Source: Mesorhizobium australicum WSM2073 (lineage in GTDB: Bacteria; Pseudomonadota; Alphaproteobacteria; Rhizobiales; Rhizobiaceae). From it: DNA of 64,000 nucleotides. The DNA lies in the NCBI RefSeq assembly GCF_000230995.2, contig NC_019973.1, positions 4,354,001 through 4,418,000 on the forward strand. The letters are read 5' to 3'. Every line of letters begins with the position of its first letter. The stretch's first letter is position 1. Below are positions 27,282-35,659 of this stretch, in pieces. The position numbers were made by a program, and so were the translations under genes. The notes beneath the pieces are model-generated. The model ran no database searches. It was given only the letters and a program-made list of their open reading frames with translations, and was not told the DNA's origin.

Positions 27282-27776
27282 TCAGGCGGCAAGTACCCGT
27301 TCATAGATCAGCGCCGGGATGGCAGAGCTGGCGGAGCCGCAATTCTCGGTGCGGCCGATCTGGACGAAGCCGTTGGCCTGATAAAAGGCAACGGCGCGGG
27401 TGTTCTTCTCTTCCACTTCGAGCCGAATGCGGTGAGCTTCCGGAAAACTCTCGATGATCTCGTCGAGGAGCATGCCGCCGATACCGCGGCCCTGCAGCGA
27501 GGGAAGCACATAGAGCTGCCTGAGCATGACCACGCCGCCGCCATCGACGGCTTCGGCAAACGCCATGCCGCCAATGCGCTTGCCGTCATCGGCAACGAGG
27601 AACTCGCTGTTCGGCTTTGCCAGCCTGGCCTTCAACGAGGCGATGGAGTGCCATTCATTGGTGATTTCGGTGACCCGCTCAGCGCCATAGATGGCGTCAT
27701 ATGTCGCATGCCAGGTCTCGACCAGCAACGCCCGGACGGCTGCGAGGTCGCGATCCCCGGCGGTGCGAACGAACAT
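27282..27776 (-). CDS. GNAT family N-acetyltransferase
   Basis: A 164-residue acetyltransferase of the GNAT fold. The acetyl-CoA loop is visible in LPSLQGRGIGGMLL, followed by RLEVEEKNTRAVAFYQANGF, a usual GNAT C-terminal half. The substrate is unknown. It begins four bases after the gatB stop codon with no good site of its own, so it is probably translated by coupling from gatB. Confidence 0.9.
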   Translation of the reverse strand: MFVRTAGDRDLAAVRALLVETWHATYDAIYGAERVTEITNEWHSIASLKARLAKPNSEFLVADDGKRIGGMAFAEAVDGGGVVMLRQLYVLPSLQGRGIGGMLLDEIIESFPEAHRIRLEVEEKNTRAVAFYQANGFVQIGRTENCGSASSAIPALIYERVLAA

Positions 27777-27780
27777 GCTT

Positions 27781-29280
27781 TTACTCGATGCCCAGCTTGG
27801 CCTTGACGAGGTCGTTGACGGCCTGCGGATTGGCCTTGCCGCCAGTCGCCTTCATCACCTGGCCGACGAACCAGCCGGCCATGCTGGGCTTGGCCCGAGC
27901 CTGCTCGACCTTGTCGGGATTGGCCGCGATCACCTCGTCGACCGCCTTCTCGATGGCTCCGGTGTCGGTGACCTGCTTCATGCCACGGCTTTCGACCAGC
28001 TGGCGCGGATCCCCGCCCTCGTTCCAGACGATCTCGAACAGGTCCTTGGCGATCTTGCCGGAGATGGTGCCTTCCTTGATCAGATCGATGACAGCGCCAA
28101 GCTGGTCTGGCGAAACCGGAGCGGATTCAATGTCCTTGCCGGCCTTGTTGAGAGCACCGAGCAGATCGTTGATGACCCAGTTGGCGGCGAGCTTGCCGTC
28201 GCGACCGGCCGCCACCTTCTCGAAATAATCGGCGATCGGCTTTTCCGACACCAGAATCGCGGCGTCGTAGGTCGAGAGGCCGAGCGAGGAGATCAGCCGC
28301 AGCTTCTTGTCATCGGGCAGTTCCGGCAATTCCTTGGCCAGCCTATCGACATAGGCCTGGTCGAATTCCAGCGGCAGAAGGTCGGGATCGGGGAAGTAGC
28401 GATAGTCGTGCGCCTCTTCCTTGGAGCGCATCGAGCGCGTCTCGCCCTTGACGGCGTCGAACAGCCGCGTTTCCTGGTCGATCCTGCCGCCGTCCTCGAT
28501 GATGGCGATCTGCCGGCGCGCCTCGTAGTCGATGGCCTGGCCGATGAAGCGGATCGAGTTCATGTTCTTGATTTCGCAGCGCGTGCCGAATTCGCCACCT
28601 GGCCGGCGTACCGAGACATTGACGTCGGCGCGCAACGAGCCTTCGTCCATGTTGCCGTCGCAGGTGCCGAGATAGCGCATGATGGTCCGCAGCTTGGTCA
28701 CATAGGCCTTGGCCTCATCGCCGGAGCGCATGTCGGGTTTCGACACGATCTCCATCAGCGCCACGCCGGAGCGGTTGAGGTCGACATAAGACATGGTCGG
28801 GTGCTGGTCGTGGATCGACTTGCCGGCATCCTGCTCCAGGTGCAGGCGCTCGATGCCAACCTCGATGTCCTCGAACTCGCCCTGGCGGTCGGGGCCGACC
28901 GAGACGATGACCGTGCCCTCGCCGACGATCGGCTGCTTGAACTGCGAGATCTGGTAGCCCTGCGGCAGGTCCGGATAGAAATAATTCTTCCGGTCGAAGA
29001 CCGACTTGTGGTTGATCTGCGCCTTCAACCCCAGGCCGGTGCGGATCGCCTGCTTGACGCATTCCTCGTTGATGACGGGCAGCATGCCTGGCATTGCCGC
29101 ATCGACAAGGCTGACATTGGCATTGGGCGCGGCACCGAAAGCGGTCGAAGCGCCGGAGAACAGCTTTGCTTCCGAGATGACCTGTGCGTGCACCTCGAGA
29201 CCGATGATGATCTCCCAGTCGCCGGTGGCGCCGGATATCAGGCGTTTTGCGTCAGGGGTGCGAGTGTCGATGATGCTCAT
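27781..29280 (-). CDS. gatB: Asp-tRNA(Asn)/Glu-tRNA(Gln) amidotransferase subunit B
   Basis: Kinase and tRNA-binding subunit of GatCAB, which converts Glu-tRNA(Gln) and Asp-tRNA(Asn) to the correct amides. 499 residues. Landmarks: [48 protein letters not shown] and the C-terminal helical/YqeY-like domain ending KLGIE. gatA and gatC are not in this window. A palindrome lies just upstream. A GNAT gene follows and is probably in the same operon. Confidence 0.97.
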   Translation of the reverse strand: MSIIDTRTPDAKRLISGATGDWEIIIGLEVHAQVISEAKLFSGASTAFGAAPNANVSLVDAAMPGMLPVINEECVKQAIRTGLGLKAQINHKSVFDRKNYFYPDLPQGYQISQFKQPIVGEGTVIVSVGPDRQGEFEDIEVGIERLHLEQDAGKSIHDQHPTMSYVDLNRSGVALMEIVSKPDMRSGDEAKAYVTKLRTIMRYLGTCDGNMDEGSLRADVNVSVRRPGGEFGTRCEIKNMNSIRFIGQAIDYEARRQIAIIEDGGRIDQETRLFDAVKGETRSMRSKEEAHDYRYFPDPDLLPLEFDQAYVDRLAKELPELPDDKKLRLISSLGLSTYDAAILVSEKPIADYFEKVAAGRDGKLAANWVINDLLGALNKAGKDIESAPVSPDQLGAVIDLIKEGTISGKIAKDLFEIVWNEGGDPRQLVESRGMKQVTDTGAIEKAVDEVIAANPDKVEQARAKPSMAGWFVGQVMKATGGKANPQAVNDLVKAKLGIE

Positions 29281-29295
29281 TGTGGCCTACGGACT

Positions 29296-29316
29296 GAAGT
29301 GCATTAATGCAACTTC
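29296..29316. repeat. palindrome upstream of gatB
   Basis: The core GCATTAATGC (29301-29310) is a perfect palindrome. It is extended by GAAGT and ACTTC arms with one bulged A. It sits 16-36 bases before the gatB start, a place for an operator or promoter element. This is sequence observation only. Confidence 0.5.
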
Positions 29317-29344
29317 GCTAGTGCAAACCGCCAAAAGAGACAAG

Positions 29345-29372
29345 CGCAAAGCCGTGGGCGCAAAGCCGTGGG
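29345..29372. repeat. two tandem copies of a 14-base unit
   Basis: CGCAAAGCCGTGGG is repeated head to tail without change. It lies in the spacer between the divergent gatB and YjhX-like genes and is not coding. Confidence 0.7.
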
Positions 29373-29497
29373 CTGGCCTCTTCGACCGCTTTCGCCTGTA
29401 TCCGTTCGTCTCAATGGAGAGTGGATGTCCACTTACGCTCAGTCCCGGTGAGGCCCTGACCTCGTAGCGAGGCAGGGCAGAAAACCTGAAACCCCGT

Positions 29498-29515
29498 GCC
29501 GCGAAGCTTCGCGGC
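29498..29515. repeat. 18-base perfect palindrome before the YjhX-like gene
   Basis: GCCGCGAAGCTTCGCGGC is its own reverse complement. It lies 33 bases before the start of the YjhX-like gene, where a repressor might bind. TTTCTCGTTTT follows, so it might also act as a weak terminator or attenuator. Confidence 0.55.
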
Positions 29516-29548
29516 GGCGGTATTTCTCGTTTTCCGGGAACTCTTCAC

Positions 29549-29806
29549 ATGGATATTTCGCGCATTGAACAGCGCATCCTGCACCTGCTCGCGCAGGGTG
29601 GACGCATTGAAATCGAAAAGAACGACAAGAAACGGATCGCCTCGGTCAAATGCCTGACCCGCGACGGCTGGCATTACCCCGGCGTCGATCCCGACCTGTT
29701 TCGAAAATTGAAACGCAAGAAGGCGGTTTCGTCGTCCGGCGGCGGGCCCTACCGCATCACGAAGCGCGGGCTCGAACTCGTTCGCTCCGAACTCGACAAC
29801 AGGTAG
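29549..29806 (+). CDS. YjhX/UPF0386-family small protein (putative toxin)
   Basis: An 85-residue basic protein matching the UPF0386/YjhX pattern: it starts MDISRIEQRILHLLAQGG, has a middle KCLTRDGW and FRKLKRKKAV, and ends PYRITKRGLELVRSELDNR. E. coli YjhX has been reported as a growth-inhibiting toxin paired with the acetyltransferase-like YjhQ. No antitoxin gene adjoins this copy; the nearest GNAT lies across gatB on the other strand. The function here is therefore open. It is a single gene with a palindrome in its upstream region. Confidence 0.9.
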   Translation: MDISRIEQRILHLLAQGGRIEIEKNDKKRIASVKCLTRDGWHYPGVDPDLFRKLKRKKAVSSSGGGPYRITKRGLELVRSELDNR

Positions 29807-29850
29807 CCTTGGTGCCGCCGGCCGGCACCCGGCCGGTAGTTGCCGGCCGC

Positions 29851-30282
29851 TCAGGCGGTAGCGATGTAGGCCCGGATTTCCTCGGCCTCGCGCTCGACGT
29901 CCTCGATGCGGCGCTTGACCACGTCGCCGATGGATACGATGCCATCGAGCAGGCCGTCCTTTTCCACCGGGAGATGGCGGAAGCGGCCCCTGGTCATGAT
30001 CTCCATCACCTCGTTGACGGTGTGGTTTTCGTTGCAGATCTTCACCTTCGGCGTCATCGCCGAGCGCACTGCTATATCGAGGGCGGCACCGCCTTCCCTG
30101 GCTACCACGCGCACGATGTCGCGCTCCGAAAGGATGCCGACGATCTTGCGATCGCCATTGGTGATGACCAGCGCGCCGATCCTGTGCTCGGCAAGGATGC
30201 GGATGGCTTCGCTCAGTTTTTCGTTCGGCCCGAGCGTCAACACGTCATGGCCTTTTTGCTCGAGAATGGCCTTAACCGTCAT
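29851..30282 (-). CDS. CBS-domain pair protein
   Basis: A 143-residue protein made of two CBS motifs (about 10-60 and 76-128), ending in a short helical tail (EDVEREAEEIRAY). Signatures are GALVITNGDRKIVGILSERD and RHLPVEKDGLLDGIVSIGD. Such stand-alone CBS pairs bind adenosine nucleotides and act as energy or redox sensors, but the partner is unknown. The start at 30282 has GGAGG at the right distance. It lies downstream of the rhomboid gene on the same strand. Confidence 0.93.
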   Translation of the reverse strand: MTVKAILEQKGHDVLTLGPNEKLSEAIRILAEHRIGALVITNGDRKIVGILSERDIVRVVAREGGAALDIAVRSAMTPKVKICNENHTVNEVMEIMTRGRFRHLPVEKDGLLDGIVSIGDVVKRRIEDVEREAEEIRAYIATA

Positions 30283-30368
30283 GGCGTCCTCCTCTACTTT
30301 GCCAACCGGTTCCTGCCTGACCGGCTTTCACATAAGAGTGAACATCGTGCGCCGTGATCGGTTGCATT

Positions 30369-31124
30369 TCAAGCCCGGTCGGAGGTCTCCCATTCGGGCG
30401 CTTGCCATATCCCGTCGAACCAGCGCAGGCCGAAGAAGCCCGCGACAAAGCCGCCGATATGGGCCTCCCAGGCGACCTGGCCATCCACGCCGGGCGCGAA
30501 GCCGAGAAGGCCGGTGGCCAGATTGATGATCATCCACATGGCCAGGAAGATGACGACGCCGCGCGAGCGCAGCACGACCCCGACCGGCAGCACCGGGCCG
30601 GCGAAAGCAGCCTTGCCGGCCGAGCGGTCGGTGCGGAAGCCAAAGCGCGCCGCAGCCCCCATCATGCCCGATATGGCGCCCGATGCGCCGACCAGCGGCG
30701 CTTCTCCGTACGGATGCATCGCCCAGAAGAGCGCCACCGAAGCCAACCCGGTGGCGGCAAAGAACAACGCGAACCGAAGCGCGCCGAGCCGATTGGCCAG
30801 CGGCGAGCCGAAGGCGGCAAGCCAGACCATGTTGATGGCGATATGGGCAAAGCCGCCATGCATGAAGGCATAGGTGAAAGGCCGCGTGAAGAGAAACCAG
30901 TCGAACCCGTACCGGCCGGTATAGAGGACCGGAATGAAAGCTCCGTCATAGAGCAGCGTCATCTGCTGGGCGTCGTTCAGCGCATATTGCTGCAGCAGGT
31001 AGACGACCGCGCAGATGCCGATCACCGCCAGCACGATCGGCGGCAGATTGAACGCCGGCTCACGCACCGGTGGCGGCATGGTCTCGGCCGGTTCGGGCTC
31101 GGACGGATTTTGCTGTTCGCTCAT
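30369..31124 (-). CDS. rhomboid family intramembrane serine protease
   Basis: Cuts membrane proteins inside the bilayer. About 251 residues, with several hydrophobic segments. The catalytic Ser is in GASG (Ser 148) and the His in EAHIGGF (His 222). The accessory HGGFAHIAINM segment is also present. An N-terminal Pro/Glu-rich cytoplasmic tail precedes the first helix. The start is uncertain: ATG 31124 or a GTG at 31136, neither with a strong ribosome site. The substrate is unknown. CBS protein gene lies downstream, PAS gene diverges upstream. Confidence 0.93.
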   Translation of the reverse strand: MSEQQNPSEPEPAETMPPPVREPAFNLPPIVLAVIGICAVVYLLQQYALNDAQQMTLLYDGAFIPVLYTGRYGFDWFLFTRPFTYAFMHGGFAHIAINMVWLAAFGSPLANRLGALRFALFFAATGLASVALFWAMHPYGEAPLVGASGAISGMMGAAARFGFRTDRSAGKAAFAGPVLPVGVVLRSRGVVIFLAMWMIINLATGLLGFAPGVDGQVAWEAHIGGFVAGFFGLRWFDGIWQAPEWETSDRA

Positions 31125-31554
31125 CTGCAATCGCACTCGATGCTGGTTCGACGGGGCTGGTTCGACTGGGCTGGTTCGGTCTGGCGAGCATCTAGATCAC
31201 CGCCGATGGAACCGCAAACGGCGAATCGTCCCGCTCCGAATCAAAGGGGCGAATCAAAAAAGAAGCCGTCCAAGGTTTCCCCTGAACGGCCGGTCGAGCC
31301 CCTGCTCCCCTAAAACTCTTGACTGAAGTGCTGCCGATCGTCGCGAAACGACCGCTTCTGGAGTGGTTTTGGTGTGCCACGCGGCGGCCCCGGGCGCAAC
31401 GTAAACCAGTTGTTAACCTTAACGGCCCCGACCCGTGAACAAGTGTTAACGACGCTGGCACGCTTCCTGCTCCCCAACGCATGTAGGTCATCGGAGGGCG
31501 CCCTTCTGTTCACCGATGGGACATCAGACGACAGAATGCGCGGAGCTTTGTAGT
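31125..31554. other. 430-base divergent regulatory region
   Basis: Between the rhomboid and PAS genes. No gene seen. The right half holds two GTTAAC sequences (31412 and 31445), one of them within TTGTTAACC, rare in this GC-rich DNA. TTGTTAACC also occurs before the downstream PilZ gene. Confidence 0.4.
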
Positions 31555-32187
31555 ATGAACCAAAACGGATCGATCACGCTGTTCCACTATTGGAACCGCC
31601 TGCGTGACGGACGCCCCGCTCCGAAGCGATCGGAAGTCGAGCCGGCCGATATCAAGTCGCTGTTGGCCGATACGTTCATCCTCGAAAAGGACACGCGTGG
31701 GCAGCCTGTATTTCGCCTGGCCGGCACCAGGCTCTGCGCCTCCTACGGCCGCGAACTCAAGGGATTCTCCTTCCCGTCGCTGTGGCGGGAGAAGGACCAG
31801 AGGCTGGTTTCGCGGCTCATTCACGGGGTTTTCGAGCAGAAATCGGTCGTGCTGATCATTTTCGAGGGCTTCAGCCGCAACGGCCGCTCCAACAAGTTCG
31901 AATTGCTCGCCTTGCCGCTCGACGGCGGCATCGAAAATCCACGCTGCCTCGGCGTGATCAGCGCCGTGGAGAAGCCGTTCTGGCTGGGCGCGGATCCGAT
32001 CACCGACGCCTTGATCGATTCCATCCGCGTCATCGACCCGGAGAAGGAACTGCTGAACAGCCGTCCGGCGATCAACGTTCCCTCGCTCGTTCCCGACGAG
32101 ATCGAGGCGCCCGAAACGATCTCCGCGCTCGGCCGTGCCCGCCGCATCCGCCATCTCGTCGTTTTCGATGGCGGGCGGGACGAATAG
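31555..32187 (+). CDS. PAS domain protein (PAS_5 family)
   Basis: A 210-residue protein whose first ~150 residues fit PAS_5 (pfam07310), a family common in rhizobia. Examples are LFHYWNRLRDGRPAPKRSEV, FRLAGTRLCASYGRELKG and FELLALPLDGG. The last part is a linker of unknown role. No kinase, GGDEF or DNA-binding domain is attached, so it may be a sensor that acts by protein contact. The start at 31555 has CGGAG upstream; an ATG at 31516 is also in frame. The PilZ gene follows. Confidence 0.88.
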   Translation: MNQNGSITLFHYWNRLRDGRPAPKRSEVEPADIKSLLADTFILEKDTRGQPVFRLAGTRLCASYGRELKGFSFPSLWREKDQRLVSRLIHGVFEQKSVVLIIFEGFSRNGRSNKFELLALPLDGGIENPRCLGVISAVEKPFWLGADPITDALIDSIRVIDPEKELLNSRPAINVPSLVPDEIEAPETISALGRARRIRHLVVFDGGRDE

Positions 32188-32306
32188 TTGACGATCGCAT
32201 GGTCTTGCAGGCTCGTTTTTCCCCTTTGTTAACCCGATTTGTTGTAGTTCTCTGCTGAAGTTCCTCGCATCCACGCGCGGGAATGCCAAACGGGGTGTAG
32301 GCAGTC

Positions 32307-32924
32307 ATGAGGTCAGCGGCGGTCGACTACGCGCCGTCCCAAGCTGAAAGGCGTAACTTTCAGCGCGTCCGGGTCAAAATCTACGGACGTTTCATGCTGG
32401 AGGACCGCACCGAGCACCCATGCCAGGTGGTGGACATGTCGCCCGGCAACGTGGCGCTTCGCACCGACCGCATCGGCATGCCCGGCGAGAAAGTCATCGC
32501 CTATATCGACCATATCGGCCGCATCGAGGGTGTGCTGACACGCACGCTGCCGGATGGCTTCGCAATGACGGTGATCGCGTCCGACCGCAAGAAGGACAAA
32601 CTCGCCGCGCAGTTGACATGGCTTGCCAACAAGCACGAACTCGACCTGCCGGAAGACCGCCGCCACGAGCGCGTCTCGCCCCGCAACCCGACCAGCGTGC
32701 TGCAGCTCACCGACGGCCGCCAGTATCAGTGCCGGATCATCGATCTGTCGCTGTCGGGCGCCGCGATCGAGATCGACGTGAAACCGGCGATCGGCGTCCA
32801 GGTCATGCTCGGCACGATGCGGGGTCAGATCGTCCGGCATTTCGAAGATGGCGTCGCCATCGAATTCGCCGTCATCCAGCGCCCCGAGACGCTCGATTCC
32901 GAATTCAACACGCCGCGCGCCTGA
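32307..32924 (+). CDS. protein with two PilZ domains (putative c-di-GMP receptor)
   Basis: A 205-residue cytoplasmic protein with two PilZ domains. The second (about 117-200) has the full c-di-GMP signature: RRHER (RxxxR) and DLSLSG (DxSxxG). The first (about 15-100) has RNFQR but a degenerate DMSPGN. So c-di-GMP binding is likely in the second domain and doubtful in the first. It lies 119 bases after the PAS gene on the same strand and ends at a good terminator. TTGTTAACC occurs upstream, as before the PAS gene. Confidence 0.9.
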   Translation: MRSAAVDYAPSQAERRNFQRVRVKIYGRFMLEDRTEHPCQVVDMSPGNVALRTDRIGMPGEKVIAYIDHIGRIEGVLTRTLPDGFAMTVIASDRKKDKLAAQLTWLANKHELDLPEDRRHERVSPRNPTSVLQLTDGRQYQCRIIDLSLSGAAIEIDVKPAIGVQVMLGTMRGQIVRHFEDGVAIEFAVIQRPETLDSEFNTPRA

Positions 32925-32946
32925 TCGGCCGCAAAGCATGCCCGTC

Positions 32947-32974
32947 AAGCCGGCCCTCGCGGCCGGCTTTTTCG
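32947..32974 (+). terminator. Rho-independent terminator after the double PilZ gene
   Basis: AGCCGGCC (32948-32955), a 5-base loop and GGCCGGCT (32961-32968) form a perfect 8-bp stem, followed by TTTTTCG. It ends the transcript of the PilZ gene. Confidence 0.88.
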
Positions 32975-33181
32975 ATTTCGGGGTGCGGCGATCGATAGGT
33001 CTTGGATGGCAGGTCGCCATAGTCGGAAATGGTCCGCGGGAGGCCGAACTTGCCGAAAACCCCAGCGCAGCAATCCAACCAATTCAATACTAAAATGATT
33101 CAAATTTTATGTTTATTCTATAGGCGTTTTACTTAAAATCTACTTCGGGCCTTTGCGTCGAATAAATCCAGATGTGGCACT

Positions 33182-33208
33182 GTCTCCTTCGAACGGGGAG
33201 ACTGAACA
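33182..33208 (+). promoter_or_regulatory. hairpin covering the ribosome binding site of the C93 peptidase gene
   Basis: GTCTCC (33182-33187) pairs with GGAGAC (33197-33202), loop of nine bases. The 3' arm contains the Shine-Dalgarno GGGGAG of the next gene, eight bases before its ATG. Pairing would hide the site, so translation could depend on temperature, a protein or an RNA. Confidence 0.5.
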
Positions 33209-33817
33209 ATGAAAAAAACGAGGGGCAAGCTGTTGCTGATGGCAATGGCGATGCAGCTTTTCGCCTGGGGATCAGCATATGCCGCGGGACCGGCCTATAT
33301 GCATACCGGCGGACGCACGACGCAGCCTGTTGGCCACTATGAATTCTGCCAACGCATCCCCGGCGAATGCAACGAGAAGACCGCCAAGGGGGCGCCTGTC
33401 GACCTGAGCCGCAAGCTCTGGGCGACGATCGTCAGCATCAACAATTCGGTCAACACCCGCATCAAGCCGCGCACCGACATGGAAAACTACGGTGCCGAGG
33501 AATACTGGGCCTACCCGGACAATGGCTATGGCGATTGCGAGGACTACGCGCTGGAAAAGCGCCGCGAGTTGATGGATGCGGGCGTGCCGGCCGGTGACCT
33601 CTTGATGACGGTTGCGCGCCAGCCGAATGGCGACGGCCACGCGGTGCTGACCGTGCGCACCAGCCTCGGCGAGTTCATCCTCGACAATCTTGAGACCAAG
33701 GTGCTGTCCTGGACGGATACCGACTACACCTATCTCAAGCGTCAATCGACGGAGAATTCCGGCGTTTGGGTGACGATCAACGACGGCCGTTCCGACGCGG
33801 TCGCCAGCGTCCGCTGA
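33209..33817 (+). CDS. transglutaminase-like cysteine peptidase (C93/LapG-like family)
   Basis: A 202-residue exported protein, signal peptide 1-26 (SAYAAG). The Cys/His/Asp triad of the bacterial transglutaminase-like cysteine peptidase family (pfam06035) is visible: Cys 110 in GDCEDYAL, His 144 in GHAVLTV and Asp 159 in ILDN. Pseudomonas LapG, of this family, cuts a surface adhesin under c-di-GMP control. That role here is only suggested by the nearby PilZ gene. AT-rich DNA precedes it, and its ribosome site lies in a hairpin. A stem-loop follows. Confidence 0.93.
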   Translation: MKKTRGKLLLMAMAMQLFAWGSAYAAGPAYMHTGGRTTQPVGHYEFCQRIPGECNEKTAKGAPVDLSRKLWATIVSINNSVNTRIKPRTDMENYGAEEYWAYPDNGYGDCEDYALEKRRELMDAGVPAGDLLMTVARQPNGDGHAVLTVRTSLGEFILDNLETKVLSWTDTDYTYLKRQSTENSGVWVTINDGRSDAVASVR

Positions 33818-33909
33818 GGACGCCAATGAGATCAGGCGCGTTGCACGACGCGCTTAACGAGAAACCCGGTCGAGTCCCCACCCTCCCCGTCCCCAACGAC
33901 CGGGTCAAA

Positions 33910-33945
33910 GGAGCCGGCCCCGTCCCCGGGCCGGCTCCGCCATTT
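33910..33945 (+). terminator. stem-loop after the C93 peptidase gene
   Basis: GGAGCCGGCCC (33910-33920) and GGGCCGGCTCC (33928-33938) form a perfect 11-bp stem with a 7-base loop. Only CATTTC follows, so termination may be weak or Rho-assisted. Confidence 0.6.
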
Positions 33946-34038
33946 CTGGGAAGACATCAGTACATTGTGGTATAAATTTCCACAGGCGGAAGATCGAGAT
34001 ATTATCAGTCGGCAACTCCGCCTTCTGGACCGCAGCCG

Positions 34039-34602
34039 ATGCAGGAAATTCCGGAAGATCGATGCGAACGCCATCGTCTGTTCAGGGCGATCGACGATGC
34101 CTTCAAGGCTGGCGACTTCGTGGCCCTCGGCACCGCCCTGGGTCGTTCGCCCCGCTGGTTTGACGAGCGCATGCCGTTTGAGCTCGGCCTTGGCCATCCG
34201 CTCGAATACGCGATCTACTGGAGCCCGCTTGCCTTCGTCGTGGCGCTGCTCGACGCCGGGTCGAGCCCAAACTACGACGATCATGCCGGATTTCCATCGA
34301 TCATCGCGGCGCTGTCCACCGAGCGCGCGGACAAGCTCGACATCATCCGCATCCTCATCGATCACGGCGCCGATGCGGACATGCGAGGTGTCAACGACTG
34401 GACGCCGCTCCATCACGCCGTGGCCATGCGAGACGCCGAGGCGATCCGCCTGCTTCTTGCCGCCGGCGCGGATCCCTCTTTGAGGACTCGCATCGACCAC
34501 TGCACGACAGCGCTGGAAGAAGCAGAGATTGCAGGGTTCGAGGTGGGCGCGTCGCTGCTGCGGGCAGCCCTTGCGGAGCGCTCAACCGGCAGCCGGGATT
34601 AA
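34039..34602 (+). CDS. ankyrin repeat protein
   Basis: A 187-residue protein with two clear ankyrin repeats in the second half, with the TPLHHAV signature and RLLLAAGADPSLRT, and degenerate ones before (ILIDHGADADMRG, DAGSSPNYDDHAG). No signal peptide. Ankyrin repeats mediate protein contacts; no partner is apparent. The N-terminal segment (about 1-50) is unique. The start is not backed by a strong ribosome site. Confidence 0.88.
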   Translation: MQEIPEDRCERHRLFRAIDDAFKAGDFVALGTALGRSPRWFDERMPFELGLGHPLEYAIYWSPLAFVVALLDAGSSPNYDDHAGFPSIIAALSTERADKLDIIRILIDHGADADMRGVNDWTPLHHAVAMRDAEAIRLLLAAGADPSLRTRIDHCTTALEEAEIAGFEVGASLLRAALAERSTGSRD

Positions 34603-34638
34603 TAGGCGCCGGTGGCCGACGGCATGCCGGCCGAGACC

Positions 34639-35166
34639 TCAGACCTTCTTCAACCCGAGCTTGAAGCGCCTGGCGTTGGCGACGTAGTGCGCGGCCGAGG
34701 CCCGCAGCCGCTCGACCGCCGCGTCGTCCAGCACCCGGATCGCCTTGGCGGGCGAGCCGACGATCAGCGAATTGTCCGGAAATTCCTTGCCTTCGGTGAC
34801 CAGAGCGCCGGCGCCGACGAGTGAATTCTTGCCGATCCTGGCGCCGTTGAGCACGATGGCGCCCATGCCGATCAGGCTGTTGTCACCAATCGTGCAGCCA
34901 TGCAGCATGGCGCGATGGCCGATCGTACAGCCCTCGCCGACGGTCAGCGGAAAGCCGGGATCGGTGTGCATGACGGTATGTTCCTGCACATTGGTGTCGG
35001 CGCCGATGACGATGGGCTCGTTGTCACCCCTGATGACGGCGCCGAACCAGAAGCCGGCATTGCGGCCGATCCTGATGTCGCCGATCAGCGTCGCATCGGG
35101 CGCGATCCAGTTCGAGTCCGCGTCGGCGAAGCTCGGCTCCGTTCCATCGATCGCATAAAGCGGCAT
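34639..35166 (-). CDS. gamma carbonic anhydrase family protein
   Basis: A 175-residue left-handed beta-helix protein of hexapeptide repeats. The metal His pattern of the gamma class is kept: His 67 in the VMH segment, His 84 and His 89 in GHRAMLHG. Many bacterial members (YrdA-like) have weak or no activity, so hydration of CO2 is possible but not shown. The start at 35166 has CGGAG upstream. A small membrane protein gene lies just upstream on the same strand. Confidence 0.94.
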   Translation of the reverse strand: MPLYAIDGTEPSFADADSNWIAPDATLIGDIRIGRNAGFWFGAVIRGDNEPIVIGADTNVQEHTVMHTDPGFPLTVGEGCTIGHRAMLHGCTIGDNSLIGMGAIVLNGARIGKNSLVGAGALVTEGKEFPDNSLIVGSPAKAIRVLDDAAVERLRASAAHYVANARRFKLGLKKV

Positions 35167-35185
35167 TGTCTGTCTCCGATTCGCC

Positions 35186-35521
35186 TCAGCCTGGAAACCC
35201 TAGGAGACCGACAGCCCAGGAAGCAATGGCCAGCACGACGATGCCCAGCGCCAGCGACCAGGCAATAGCGGTGCAGCCGCATGACAGGAGCGCCACTGTC
35301 GAGATGCGGTTCGCGCGCCTCGCGTCAAGCGCATCGTTGACCAGCATGAACGGCCCGGCGCCCGCGGTCACAGCCAGCGAGCGCAGCACATGGGCAGGCG
35401 ATACATAGGGTTCGGTGAAGGCGACCTTGCGACCCGATACCAGCTCCATTGTCGAGCCCGCCAGACCGCAAACCGTCAAGCCGACGATAAAGGCGAACAG
35501 CAAGAGTTCCATCTGGGCCAC
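35186..35521 (-). CDS. small membrane protein, conserved unknown
   Basis: An 111-residue membrane protein with about three hydrophobic segments. It opens (from a GTG) with [18 protein letters not shown], contains [10 protein letters not shown] and [21 protein letters not shown], and ends in a hydrophobic C-terminal helix ([13 protein letters not shown]). The GTG at 35521 is chosen because GGAGGG lies five bases before it; the ATG at 35512 would be too far from that site. Function unknown. It lies 20 bases before the gamma carbonic anhydrase gene and may be co-transcribed. Confidence 0.82.
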   Translation of the reverse strand: MAQMELLLFAFIVGLTVCGLAGSTMELVSGRKVAFTEPYVSPAHVLRSLAVTAGAGPFMLVNDALDARRANRISTVALLSCGCTAIAWSLALGIVVLAIASWAVGLLGFPG

Positions 35522-35659
35522 ATTAACCCTCCATTTACCATGAAATCGCACAGTCGTTTCAGGAAGTCTGCAAGGGCCGTGCCGTGCGAAGTGTGCCGTC
35601 AAGGGACACTTGGACCGCGGACACCCGGATGGCCGTTTGGCGGTGGAACGAGGACCGAG

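Noticed and set aside
35523..35538. A CtrA-like site TTAA-N7-TTTAC.
   Set aside because: It overlaps the GGAGGG ribosome site and GTG start of the small membrane protein gene, and it has one mismatch, so coincidence is likely.
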